Assembly (NCBI GenBank): GCA_035295985.1
Contig: DATHBT010000170.1
Location: forward strand, 1 to 13,323
DNA from: JAIVGV01 sp035295985
GTDB taxonomy: Bacteria; Acidobacteriota; Blastocatellia; Pyrinomonadales; Pyrinomonadaceae
Direction: 5' to 3'
DNA length: 13,323 bases
Of the stretch, positions 6,930-13,323 are shown one piece after another. Both the position numbers and the translations under genes were made by a program. The first letter of the stretch is position 1; the number at the start of each line of letters is the position of its first letter. Below the pieces are notes generated by a model, which saw only the letters and a list, made by a program, of their open reading frames with translations, made no database searches and was not told where the DNA came from.

Positions 6930-7072
6930 ACAGACCTGACAAATCCCGTCTTTTTGCGTCGATCCGGTAAACGATTTGGCGCAGGGCGCAAGCCCCGGCG
7001 GCCGACCTCGAAAAAATTTTCAGCCCCCGAAGGCCGCCCTGCCTGCGCGCAGATTTACACGGCAGGCGCGCG

Positions 7073-7102
7073 GTGACGCTCCTGCTCCCGCTCTGTTAAA
7101 CT
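7073..7102 (+). promoter_or_regulatory. Weak candidate promoter for lnt
   Basis: GTGACG (7073-7078) and TAAACT (7097-7102) each match the sigma70 boxes at 4 of 6 positions with an 18-bp spacer. They lie in the gap just before lnt, leaving about 75 nt before the preferred ATG. The rest of 6806-7072 shows only a GGGC-GCAA-GCCC tetraloop hairpin (6984-6995) and an A6T4 run (7011-7020). Confidence 0.3.
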
Positions 7103-7184
7103 CGCGCCCGTGCAGGACGCCGCAGCCGTCGGGACGCAGCAGCAGGGGGTCGGCCGAGCGTCGCGCCGCTCCCGCGCGCGCGTG

Positions 7185-8837
7185 ATGGCGCGCGCCTCCG
7201 CGCCTTCGCGCCCGCAGTCTGTGCTCGCGGCACTCTCCGCCCTGCTCGTCGTCCTCTCCTTCCCTGACTTCGATCTGTGGCCGGTCGCCTGGGTAGGCCT
7301 CGTGCCGCTGATGCTCGCTGTTCTGGGCGCGCGGCCCGCGCAAGGATTCGTCCTGGGCTGGCTCTGGGGCACGCTCTTCTTCTACGGCTCCTGCTGGTGG
7401 CTCACCCACTCGATGATCCACTACGGCGGCATCCCCCCGGCCGCAGCCTTCGCGCTGCTCCTGCCCCCGGTCATACTCGTCGCACTCTTCCCCGCCCTGT
7501 GGGCGCTGCTCGTCGCGCGCGCTTCCCTGCGATGGGGCGCGAAGGCTCTCGCGCTCGCGCCCTTCGCTTGGGCCGCGCTCGAATGGCTGAGGCTCACTGC
7601 GACCGGCCAGCTCTGGAACGCGCTCGGCTATTCGCAGGCATACCACCCGACCGTCATCCAGCCGGCCGCGTGGGGCGGCGTCTATGCCGTCAGCTTCCTG
7701 CTCGTGGCGGCTAACGCCGCGCTCGCCTTCGCACTCGCGCAAAGAACACTACGCAGTTCACTCTACGCCGCACTCGCCTCGGCGCTCGTCGCCCTCACCG
7801 CCGCGCTGGCGGAAATCAACTCTGTCCAGCACGCGCTCGCGAACGACTCGGACGCGCAGGCGGCCGCAGTCGTCGTCGCCATACAGCCGAACGTCTCGCC
7901 GGACTTCGAGCGCCCCGTCGAGGAGGAGCAGGCCCTCGTCGCGCGCCACCTCTCCATGAGCAGGGACGCGCTGATCAGTTGGGAGCCGCTGCGCGAGCTG
8001 TACGGGTGGCGCGACGTGCCCCCGCGGCGGCCCGGCGGCGAGCCGCGCCTCGTCGTCTGGCCCGAGTCGCCGATGAATTTCCGCTGGGAGCGCGACGCGG
8101 AGTTCCGCGAGACGGTCTCAAACTTCGCGCGCGCCAACCGCACCTCCGTCCTCTTCAACGCGCTCGAACCCGCGCCCGCGGGCGGCGCGTACAACTCGGC
8201 CGTGTTGGTGAACGAGCACGGCCAACTCGTCGCCCGGTATGATAAGATTCGCCTGCTGCCGTTCGGCGAGTACGTGCCGCTGCCCTGGTGGCTGGGCGGC
8301 GGACTGGTGGGCGCGATAGTCGGCGAGTTCACGCCGGGCGCGAGCTACACGCTGCTGCCCGTGGGGGAAGCGAAGGCGGGCGTCTTCATCTGCTTCGAGT
8401 CGGCCTTCCCCGCCCTCTCGCGCGAGTTCACGGGTGCGGGCGCGGACGTGCTCATTAACATCTCGAACGACGGCTACCTGGGGCGGACGCCCGTGCTCCG
8501 GCAGCACTTGGCGAACGCCGTCTTCCGCGCCGTCGAGAACCGCCGCGAAGTCCTGCGCGTGACAAACACCGGCATCACCGCGCGCATCACGCCCCGCGGC
8601 GAAGTGCTCGACGCCACCGGCAGCTTCGAGACCGCGTCGCGCACCTGGCCCGTCGCGCGCGCGACCGCCGGGCAGACTTTCTACACGCGCCGCGGCGACC
8701 TCTTCGTCGCCCTCTGCGCGCTGGTAACGATTTTGTCCGTCGTCAGTGGTCAGTTGTCCGTTGTCCGTGCTGCCCGAACGAGCGCGGTTGCGGCTGACGA
8801 TCAAGCTTCGCAAAGAGGCAAAACTACTGATCACTGA
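7185..8837 (+). CDS. lnt: Apolipoprotein N-acyltransferase
   Basis: Lnt adds the third acyl chain to the N-terminal cysteine of lipoproteins on the periplasmic face of the inner membrane. The 550-residue product has several hydrophobic spans in the first ~225 residues ('VLAALSALLVVLSFPDFDLWPVAWVGLVPLM' is the typical Lnt start), then a nitrilase-like domain. The catalytic triad is visible: Glu294 in WPESP, Lys354 in YDKIRLLPFGEYVP and Cys403 in FICFESAFP. 'INISNDGYLG' and 'VLRVTNTGITARI' are also family-typical. The ATG at 7185 is preferred because it leaves a short N-tail before the first span; a GTG at 7110 would add 25 residues. The last 33 residues (518-550) are translated from a palindromic repeat, which appears to have replaced the end of the final membrane span and tail. 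prfB starts 26 bp downstream and is probably co-transcribed. Confidence 0.96.
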   Translation: MARASAPSRPQSVLAALSALLVVLSFPDFDLWPVAWVGLVPLMLAVLGARPAQGFVLGWLWGTLFFYGSCWWLTHSMIHYGGIPPAAAFALLLPPVILVALFPALWALLVARASLRWGAKALALAPFAWAALEWLRLTATGQLWNALGYSQAYHPTVIQPAAWGGVYAVSFLLVAANAALAFALAQRTLRSSLYAALASALVALTAALAEINSVQHALANDSDAQAAAVVVAIQPNVSPDFERPVEEEQALVARHLSMSRDALISWEPLRELYGWRDVPPRRPGGEPRLVVWPESPMNFRWERDAEFRETVSNFARANRTSVLFNALEPAPAGGAYNSAVLVNEHGQLVARYDKIRLLPFGEYVPLPWWLGGGLVGAIVGEFTPGASYTLLPVGEAKAGVFICFESAFPALSREFTGAGADVLINISNDGYLGRTPVLRQHLANAVFRAVENRREVLRVTNTGITARITPRGEVLDATGSFETASRTWPVARATAGQTFYTRRGDLFVALCALVTILSVVSGQLSVVRAARTSAVAADDQASQRGKTTDH

Positions 8838-8845
8838 CGACGGAC
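8735..8845. repeat. 111-bp palindromic repeat overlapping the 3' end of lnt
   Basis: A 23-bp left arm (8735-8757, begins GTCCGTCGTCAGTG) and a right arm (8823-8845, ends CACTGACGACGGAC) match as reverse complements at 21 of 23 positions, separated by 65 nt. The left arm continues into further GTTGTCCG copies. 'CAGTGGTCAGTTGTCCGTTG' sequences are common interspersed repeats in several environmental phyla. The lnt stop codon falls inside the right arm, and the prfB ribosome-binding site begins 9 bp after it. Confidence 0.85.
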
Positions 8846-8863
8846 AGGCTTTTGGGAGGTAGG

Positions 8864-9974
8864 ATGCTAGAGACTCTGTCAACGCAAGAGCTGCGCGCCA
8901 GTTACGAAGACCTGCGGGCGCGGGTCGAGCAGCTCGGGAGGTTTCTTTGATGTCGCGGCGAAGCGCGGGGAGTTGAGCGGCATCGAGGCGCAGGCCAGCG
9001 CGCCCGACTTCTGGAACGATCAGGAGGCGGCGCAGAAGCTGTTGCAGCAGCGCAGTCGCCTGGAGCGCGTCATCTCGCGTCAGGAGTCTTTCGAGTCGTC
9101 GGTCGCGGACGCGGGCGTGCTGTTCGAGTTCGCCGAGGAAGACGGGGACTCGCTCAAGGAGCTGCGCCAGCTCCTCGAACGGCTCGAACGCGAGGTCGCG
9201 GAGGCCGAGACCGAGACGATGCTCGCGGGCGAGAACGACGCGCGCAACGCCATCTGCAACATCCACCCCGGCGCGGGCGGCACGGAGTCGCAGGACTGGG
9301 CCGAGATGCTCTTGAAGATGTATCTGAAGTGGGCCGAGCGGCGCGGCTTCAAGACCGAGATCATCGAGTACCAGCCGGGCGAGGAGGCGGGAATCAAGAG
9401 CGTCACGTTCCGCGTCGAGGGCGAGTACGCCTACGGCCTGCTCGCGGCCGAGGCCGGCGTCCACCGGCTCGTTCGCATCTCGCCGTTCGATCAGGCCGCG
9501 CGCCGGCACACGTCTTTCGCCTCGCTCTTTGTCTCGCCCGAAATCGATGAAGACATCGAGGTCGAGATCAACGACAAAGACCTGCGCGTTGACACCTACC
9601 GCTCGACCGGCGCGGGCGGCCAGCACATCAACACGACCGACTCGGCCGTACGCATCACGCACCTGCCCACGGGGATCGTCGTCGCCTGCCAGAACCAGCG
9701 TTCGCAGCACCAGAACCGCGCCGTCGCTATGCAGGTTCTGCGCTCCCGGCTCTACGAACTCGAACTAGAGAAGCGCCGCGCCGAGACGGACGCGCTCAAA
9801 GCCAACATGGCCGACAACTCCTTCGGCTCGCAGATCCGCAACTACGTGCTCGCGCCCTACCGGCTGGTGAAGGACGCGCGCACGAAGTTGGAGCGCGGCG
9901 ACGTGGACTCCGTCCTCGCCGGCGACATCGACGACTTCATCAAGGCATACCTGCTCGCGCGCCGCGCGGCTTAA
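8864..9974 (+). CDS. prfB: Peptide chain release factor 2 (programmed +1 frameshift)
   Basis: RF2 recognises UAA and UGA and triggers release of the finished protein. A 28-codon first frame (MLETLSTQELRASYEDLRAR...) starts at ATG 8864 after GGGAGGTAGG and ends at an in-frame TGA (8948-8950). Skipping T8948 joins it to the main frame (from GAT 8949, 'DVAAKRGELSGIEAQ'), giving 369 residues, close to the 365 of E. coli RF2. The anticodon-like tripeptide SPF is at 206-208 and the catalytic GGQ at 251-253 (AGGQHINTTDSAVR), within one residue of the E. coli positions. Expression is self-regulated: low RF2 stalls the ribosome at UGA and allows the shift. A caller that ignores recoding would report only the frame from about 8973. 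The gene lies 26 bp after lnt, and ftsK follows 92 bp later. Confidence 0.97.
8936..8951 (+). promoter_or_regulatory. prfB +1 frameshift site
   Basis: The internal Shine-Dalgarno-like GGGAGG (8936-8941) is followed by TTT, then the slippery codon CTT (8945-8947) and TGA (8948-8950). The 3-nt gap between the purine tract and CTT is the same as in the E. coli site. The base after TGA is T (8951) rather than the usual C. Confidence 0.95.
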
Positions 9975-9975
9975 C

Positions 9976-10019
9976 GGCGCGAAGTCAGGAAGGCGCGAAG
10001 TCAGGAAGGCGAGCGCGCC
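9976..10019. repeat. 16-bp direct repeat between prfB and ftsK
   Basis: GGCGCGAAGTCAGGAA occurs twice head to tail (9976-9991 and 9992-10007), followed by a third partial GGCG. The second copy's GGCGCG (9992-9997) can pair with CGCGCC (10014-10019). TTTTTT follows at 10033-10038, so the region could act as a weak terminator. The repeat begins two bases after the prfB stop codon. Confidence 0.7.
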
Positions 10020-10066
10020 AACTCGGCATCTGTTTTTTAGACTGACTCCGGCCCGGACTTAAACCT

Positions 10067-12697
10067 ATGGCGACAACACAGGCGGAGACGCGAACGAAGC
10101 TGGCCGCGACGAACCGCGGGCCGCGGCTGGGCGAGATCGTGGGCATCCTGCTGCTCGCTCTGGGGCTGCTGCTCGCGCTCTGCCTCTTCTTCTTCCACCC
10201 GGACGATCCGTCGCTCAACTCGGCCGGCCGCGGCGCGACGAACAACCTCATCGGCCCGGCCGGGGCTTACGTCTCCGATCTCGTCCTCCAGCCGTTCGGC
10301 GTGGCCGCCTACCTGCTGCCCGTGCTGCTCTTCGCCGCCGCGTGGCGACGCTTTAGAAAGCAGCCGCTGCGCGCGCCGCTCGCGCGCGTCGCGGGCCTCT
10401 TCGTCATCCTGCTCTCGGCCTCCGCCCTGCCCGCGCTCGCGGGGATGCCGAAGTTGTTCGACGGCCGCGTCGAGGCCGGCGGCTTCGTCGGCCTCTTCAT
10501 CGCGGCGGGGCTGGTGGGCGTCATCGGCAACGTCGGCGCGCTCGTGCTGCTCGCGGCGCTCGCTGCAATCGGCGTCCTGCTCGCCACCAACTTCTCCTTC
10601 GCTCACGCCTACGAGCGGACGCGCGCCGCGCTCGGCGACCCCTCCGGCTTCTTCGGCACGCAGGCGGCTCGTTTCCGGGCTTGGCAGGCCGCGCGGCGGG
10701 CAACGGCCGCGCAGCGCGCAATGGAGCGCCGCGCCGCGCGCGAGGAGCACGAACGTGCGCGCGCCGACGAGCGGAAGCTGCGCGACAAGACGCCGCAGGA
10801 GCGCGTCGCAGAGTTCATGCGAGAGACCGAGGGCGCGGGGCTGGACGGCGCCTCGGCCGCCATCCAGCGCAACGCCGCCGCGGCCGAACTCGCCTCAAGC
10901 GCGCCGCAGGCGGTCGGCGTCGAGCCTGTTGACGGTTCGGCGCGGGCGGGCGGCGAAGCTGAGGAAGTGCCCCCGAGAGAGCGCGTCAGGAAAACTGGCG
11001 GCGTTCAGGTCGATCCGATAAACGCCTCGACAGCGGTGGTCACTAAACGCACCGCCGCGGCGCGCGACGATGAGGCGGGCGACGACGCGGAAGTGGCCGA
11101 GATGGTGCGCGACGTTTCGGTCGTGCGCACCGAAGCGCCCGAAGAGGACGCGGCCGAGCGTCGGGCGCGCGAGCGCGCCGAGCGCGAGGCCAGGCGGCTT
11201 GAGAAGGCAGCCGCCGCGCTCAGCAACTACAAGCTCCCGCCCGTCGAGTTTCTGAACGCGCCCGCGCCGCGCCACGAGCAGGCCGACGAGGAGCTGCGCT
11301 CGCTCGCCTCGCGCGTCGCCGAGAAGTGCAAAGAGTTCAACGTCACGGGCAAGATCGAGTACATCTGCCCCGGCCCCGTCGTCACCACCTACGAATTCAA
11401 GCCCGATCCAGGCGTCAAGTATTCGCGCGTCACGGGATTGGTTGACGACCTCTGCCTCGCGCTCAAGGCCGAGTCGATCCGCATCGACCGCGTGCCCGGC
11501 AAGGCGCACGTCGGCATCGAAGTCCCGAACTCGCGGCGTGACAACATCATGCTCCGCGAGGTCGTCGAGTCGCGCCAGTTCAAGGAGACCGACTCGAAGC
11601 TGCTGCTCGCGCTCGGCAAAACGATTGACGGTCTGAACTACGTCGCCGACCTCGCCAAGATGCCGCACCTGCTGATCGCGGGCGCGACCGGCACGGGCAA
11701 GTCCGTCTGCCTGAACTCGCTCGTCGTCTCGATCCTCTACAAGGCGCGGCCCGACGAGGTGAAGTTCATCATGATCGACCCGAAGCGCCTGGAGCTGGGC
11801 CTCTACGCGGACATCCCGCACCTCGCCACGCCGATCATCACGGAGCCGAAGCGCGCCGCCAACGCCCTGAAGTGGGGCGTCGGGCAGATGGAGGCGCGCT
11901 ACAAGCAGCTCGCGCAGTGGGGCGTGCGCAACATCGACGGCTACAACGCCGAGGTGATGCGCCGCAACCTGGTCGAGGACTTCGACGAGGCGGGCCAGCC
12001 GTGGAAGCCGCTCCCCTACATCGTCATCATCGTGGACGAGCTGGCCGACCTGATGATGACTTCGGGTCACGAAGTCGAGGAGGCGATCACGCGACTCGCG
12101 CAGATGGCCCGCGCCGTCGGCATCCACCTCGTCCTCGCCACGCAGCGCCCGTCGGTCGATGTCATCACGGGCTTGATCAAGGCGAACTTCCCGTCGCGCA
12201 TCGCCTTCCGCGTCTCCTCCAAAGTTGACTCGCGCACGATCATCGATGTGAACGGCGCGGAGCAGCTCCTGGGTCGCGGCGACATGCTCTTCCTCCCGCC
12301 GGGCACGTCGCGGCTCGTGCGCGTCCATGGCGCTTACGTTGACGAGGCCGAGATCGGCCGCATCGTCTCGCACATCAAGCAGCAGGGCGAGCCGGTTTAC
12401 GACGAGACGATCACGCAGTCCGAAGAGGAGGCCGGCGGGGCAGACGGCGTGGCGGGCGAGCGCGACGATCTGTTCGAGGACGCGCTGCGCATCTGCGTCG
12501 AGATGAAGCGAGCCTCCACCTCCGTCCTGCAACGCCGCCTGCGCATCGGTTACGGCCGCGCCGCCGCCATCCTCGACGCGATGGAGCGCGAGGGCTTCAT
12601 CGGCCAAGCCGACGGCGCGCGCCCCCGTCCCGTGCTCGGCAAGGGCTTCGAGACCGTCAACCACTGGGACGCGCTCGAACGCGGCGACGAGGGTTAA
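10067..12697 (+). CDS. ftsK: DNA translocase FtsK (SpoIIIE family)
   Basis: FtsK is a hexameric septal DNA pump that clears and aligns chromosome termini during division. The 876-residue product has four to five membrane spans in the N-terminus (~25-43, 76-93, 105-125, 139-173). A charged Ala/Glu/Arg-rich linker (~180-385) follows, and then the alpha/beta motor. Walker A is GATGTGKS (539-546, Lys545) and Walker B is IVIIVDEL (Asp657, Glu658). 'LATQRPSVDVITGLIKANFPSRIAF' and 'GRGDMLFLPPGTSRLVRVHGAYV' are diagnostic of the family. The C-terminal gamma domain (~799-862, 'ASTSVLQRRLRIGYGRAAAILDAMEREGFIG') is the winged helix that reads the polarity sequences (KOPS). ATG 10067 has no clear Shine-Dalgarno but gives a normal N-terminus. 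The linker is short compared with E. coli FtsK, so the size is nearer to SpoIIIE or SftA types. Confidence 0.97.
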   Translation: MATTQAETRTKLAATNRGPRLGEIVGILLLALGLLLALCLFFFHPDDPSLNSAGRGATNNLIGPAGAYVSDLVLQPFGVAAYLLPVLLFAAAWRRFRKQPLRAPLARVAGLFVILLSASALPALAGMPKLFDGRVEAGGFVGLFIAAGLVGVIGNVGALVLLAALAAIGVLLATNFSFAHAYERTRAALGDPSGFFGTQAARFRAWQAARRATAAQRAMERRAAREEHERARADERKLRDKTPQERVAEFMRETEGAGLDGASAAIQRNAAAAELASSAPQAVGVEPVDGSARAGGEAEEVPPRERVRKTGGVQVDPINASTAVVTKRTAAARDDEAGDDAEVAEMVRDVSVVRTEAPEEDAAERRARERAEREARRLEKAAAALSNYKLPPVEFLNAPAPRHEQADEELRSLASRVAEKCKEFNVTGKIEYICPGPVVTTYEFKPDPGVKYSRVTGLVDDLCLALKAESIRIDRVPGKAHVGIEVPNSRRDNIMLREVVESRQFKETDSKLLLALGKTIDGLNYVADLAKMPHLLIAGATGTGKSVCLNSLVVSILYKARPDEVKFIMIDPKRLELGLYADIPHLATPIITEPKRAANALKWGVGQMEARYKQLAQWGVRNIDGYNAEVMRRNLVEDFDEAGQPWKPLPYIVIIVDELADLMMTSGHEVEEAITRLAQMARAVGIHLVLATQRPSVDVITGLIKANFPSRIAFRVSSKVDSRTIIDVNGAEQLLGRGDMLFLPPGTSRLVRVHGAYVDEAEIGRIVSHIKQQGEPVYDETITQSEEEAGGADGVAGERDDLFEDALRICVEMKRASTSVLQRRLRIGYGRAAAILDAMEREGFIGQADGARPRPVLGKGFETVNHWDALERGDEG

Positions 12698-12784
12698 ACG
12701 ACGGCCGCGAGTCATGCCCGAGAGAACGAAAGGGAGAACGGAGCGGTGTCCCTTCAACCGTCTGTCGCGCCCGCTCCGGGCCGC

Positions 12785-12835
12785 AAAAGTTTTCGACAAC
12801 TTTTCCACAGATTCTGTGGAAAAAGCTGTGGAAAA
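12785..12835. promoter_or_regulatory. Cluster of DnaA-box-like 9-mers beside an AT-rich stretch
   Basis: Three exact TTTTCCACA boxes (one mismatch from TTATCCACA) are present: 12801-12809 on +, 12815-12823 and 12827-12835 on -. A fourth, TTTTCGACA (12790-12798, +), differs by one base. Boxes two and three form a perfect 10-bp inverted repeat (TTTTCCACAG / CTGTGGAAAA) with a 3-nt spacer. AAAAGTT (12785-12791) and AACTTTT (12798-12804) form another. The next ~50 bases (12841-12890) are about two-thirds A+T, far above the surroundings. This could be a DnaA-binding regulatory site or part of a replication origin; a role as the ftsK terminator is the plain alternative. Confidence 0.55.
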
Positions 12836-12941
12836 GCCGAAATTCCAGGTTACAAGTTCCTGAAAAATTTAGACTTCTAGCATTTTGCACACGCCGGCTG
12901 CAAAGTTTGTCAAAGCCGTCCCGGACAGTGATTTAAGCCAC

Positions 12942-13301
12942 ATGAAGTCGGCCTTCTGCCCAGCTTTTTGGCGTCCCGTATTCTTCTGCTCCGCGCTGGT
13001 GCTCCTCGCTGCCACCTCCTGCGTCAGATTGCCCCGCCAGCCCGCCGCCGCGGGCGCTGTCGAAACACTCGGCGGCGAGCCGAACGCGGCGCGTGCCGCA
13101 ACGACCCCGCCCGTCAACATCAACCGGGCCGCGCGCGAGGAGTTGGAGCGTCTGCCCGGCATCGGGCCTGCGCTCGCCCAGAGAATCGTCGAGCACCGGG
13201 AGCGGCACGGCGCGTTCCGCCGGGTCGAGCACCTTCTCGTCGTGCGGGGCATCAGCGAGCGGCGCTTCGCGGAGCTGCGCGCGCACGTCACGGCCGAGTA
13301 A
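12942..13301 (+). CDS. ComEA-type helix-hairpin-helix protein, probable lipoprotein
   Basis: The product is 119 residues from ATG 12942; a longer TTG start at 12885 would bury the signal peptide. The N-terminus MKSAFCPAFWRPVFFCSALVLLAATSC has a hydrophobic core and a lipobox-like AATS-C with the acceptor Cys27. After a low-complexity Ala/Pro linker, residues ~58-116 ('VNINRAAREELERLPGIGPALAQRIVEHR', 'GAFRRVEHLLVVRGISERRFAEL') are a clear tandem HhH domain of the ComEA family, with the LPGIG hairpin. ComEA binds incoming double-stranded DNA in the periplasm during natural transformation. Many short HhH proteins are called ComEA without proof of competence, and no comEC or pilus gene is visible. 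Lipid anchoring is inferred. No strong ribosome-binding site is seen. Nothing further lies in 13302-13323. Confidence 0.85.
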   Translation: MKSAFCPAFWRPVFFCSALVLLAATSCVRLPRQPAAAGAVETLGGEPNAARAATTPPVNINRAAREELERLPGIGPALAQRIVEHRERHGAFRRVEHLLVVRGISERRFAELRAHVTAE

Positions 13302-13323
13302 GCCTCCCTCATTTCGCTAACCG

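Noticed and set aside
6961..7010. Resemblance to a cyclic-di-GMP (GEMM) riboswitch: CCGGTAAACG then GGGCGCAAGCCCCGG
   Set aside because: The P2 hairpin is missing and the later GGTAGC-type receptor segment is absent. The GGGC-GCAA-GCCC part is a simple GNRA hairpin.
6804..7076. 90-residue + frame in the gap before lnt
   Set aside because: It needs a TTG start inside the T-run of a terminator-like hairpin and shows no domain, signal peptide or ribosome-binding site. The 6767-6991 - frame and the 6562-6864 + frame are equally unsupported.
8973..9974. Separate prfB gene starting around 8973, with the short frame at 8864-8950 as an independent peptide
   Set aside because: The CTT-TGA slippery site with an upstream GGGAGG and the RF2-like N-terminus in the first frame show one gene joined by +1 frameshifting.
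10895..12808. 637-residue open frame on the - strand opposite ftsK
   Set aside because: It is a GC-rich antisense shadow with Arg/Asp/Val-rich low-complexity translation and no recognisable domain; the + strand frame is clearly FtsK. The same applies to long - frames at 8118-9710, 5037-6188, 2727-3446 and 7020-7742.
1..13323. CRISPR arrays, tRNA or rRNA genes, transposase genes
   Set aside because: No regularly spaced direct repeats, tRNA-like T-loop/acceptor pairs, rRNA motifs or transposase motifs were seen on either strand by eye.

Overview
The window is GC-rich DNA from a Gram-negative bacterium. It encodes an outer-membrane beta-barrel, a lipoprotein N-acyltransferase and several exported proteins. 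Third codon positions are almost all G or C, and every convincing gene lies on the + strand. The mix of genes and the style of the interspersed palindromic repeats ('CACCACGGAGACACAGAGG' and 'GTCAGTGGTCAGTTGTCCG' types) are most reminiscent of Acidobacteriota, perhaps Blastocatellia. That assignment is an inference; no rRNA gene is present to settle it.

Layout. Bases 2-1684 are the 3' part of a large signalling-type NTPase: AAA-like domain, winged helix, one membrane span, an alanine-heptad rod and TPRs. A 96-bp palindromic repeat and a good sigma70-like promoter (about 1872-1898) follow. Next is a two-gene unit: an outer-membrane barrel with AMIN-like and coiled-coil periplasmic parts (1983-3776), then a short PstS-like periplasmic protein (3795-4331). 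An exported TPR protein with a TolB/FlgO-like N-domain (4503-6215) and a one-span NfeD-type OB-fold protein (6300-6584) come next. A 525-600 bp non-coding stretch (6585-7184) holds hairpins and inverted repeats but no convincing gene.

The second half is housekeeping: lnt (7185-8837), prfB with its programmed +1 frameshift (8864-9974), and ftsK (10067-12697). A compact cluster of four DnaA-box-like 9-mers in a locally AT-rich gap lies at 12785-12890. Last is a small ComEA-type helix-hairpin-helix lipoprotein (12942-13301).

Common theme: most products belong to the cell envelope. Lnt would acylate lipoproteins, possibly including the ComEA-like protein. The AMIN/coiled-coil barrel may bridge the outer membrane and peptidoglycan, and NfeD and FtsK are inner-membrane proteins. 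The observations most worth following up are the DnaA-box cluster, the palindromic repeat that supplies the last 33 codons of lnt, the multi-domain barrel paired with a single small phosphate-binding-like protein, and the prfB recoding site with an unusual UGA-U context. I found no clear complete novel system such as a defence island, CRISPR array or transposon.
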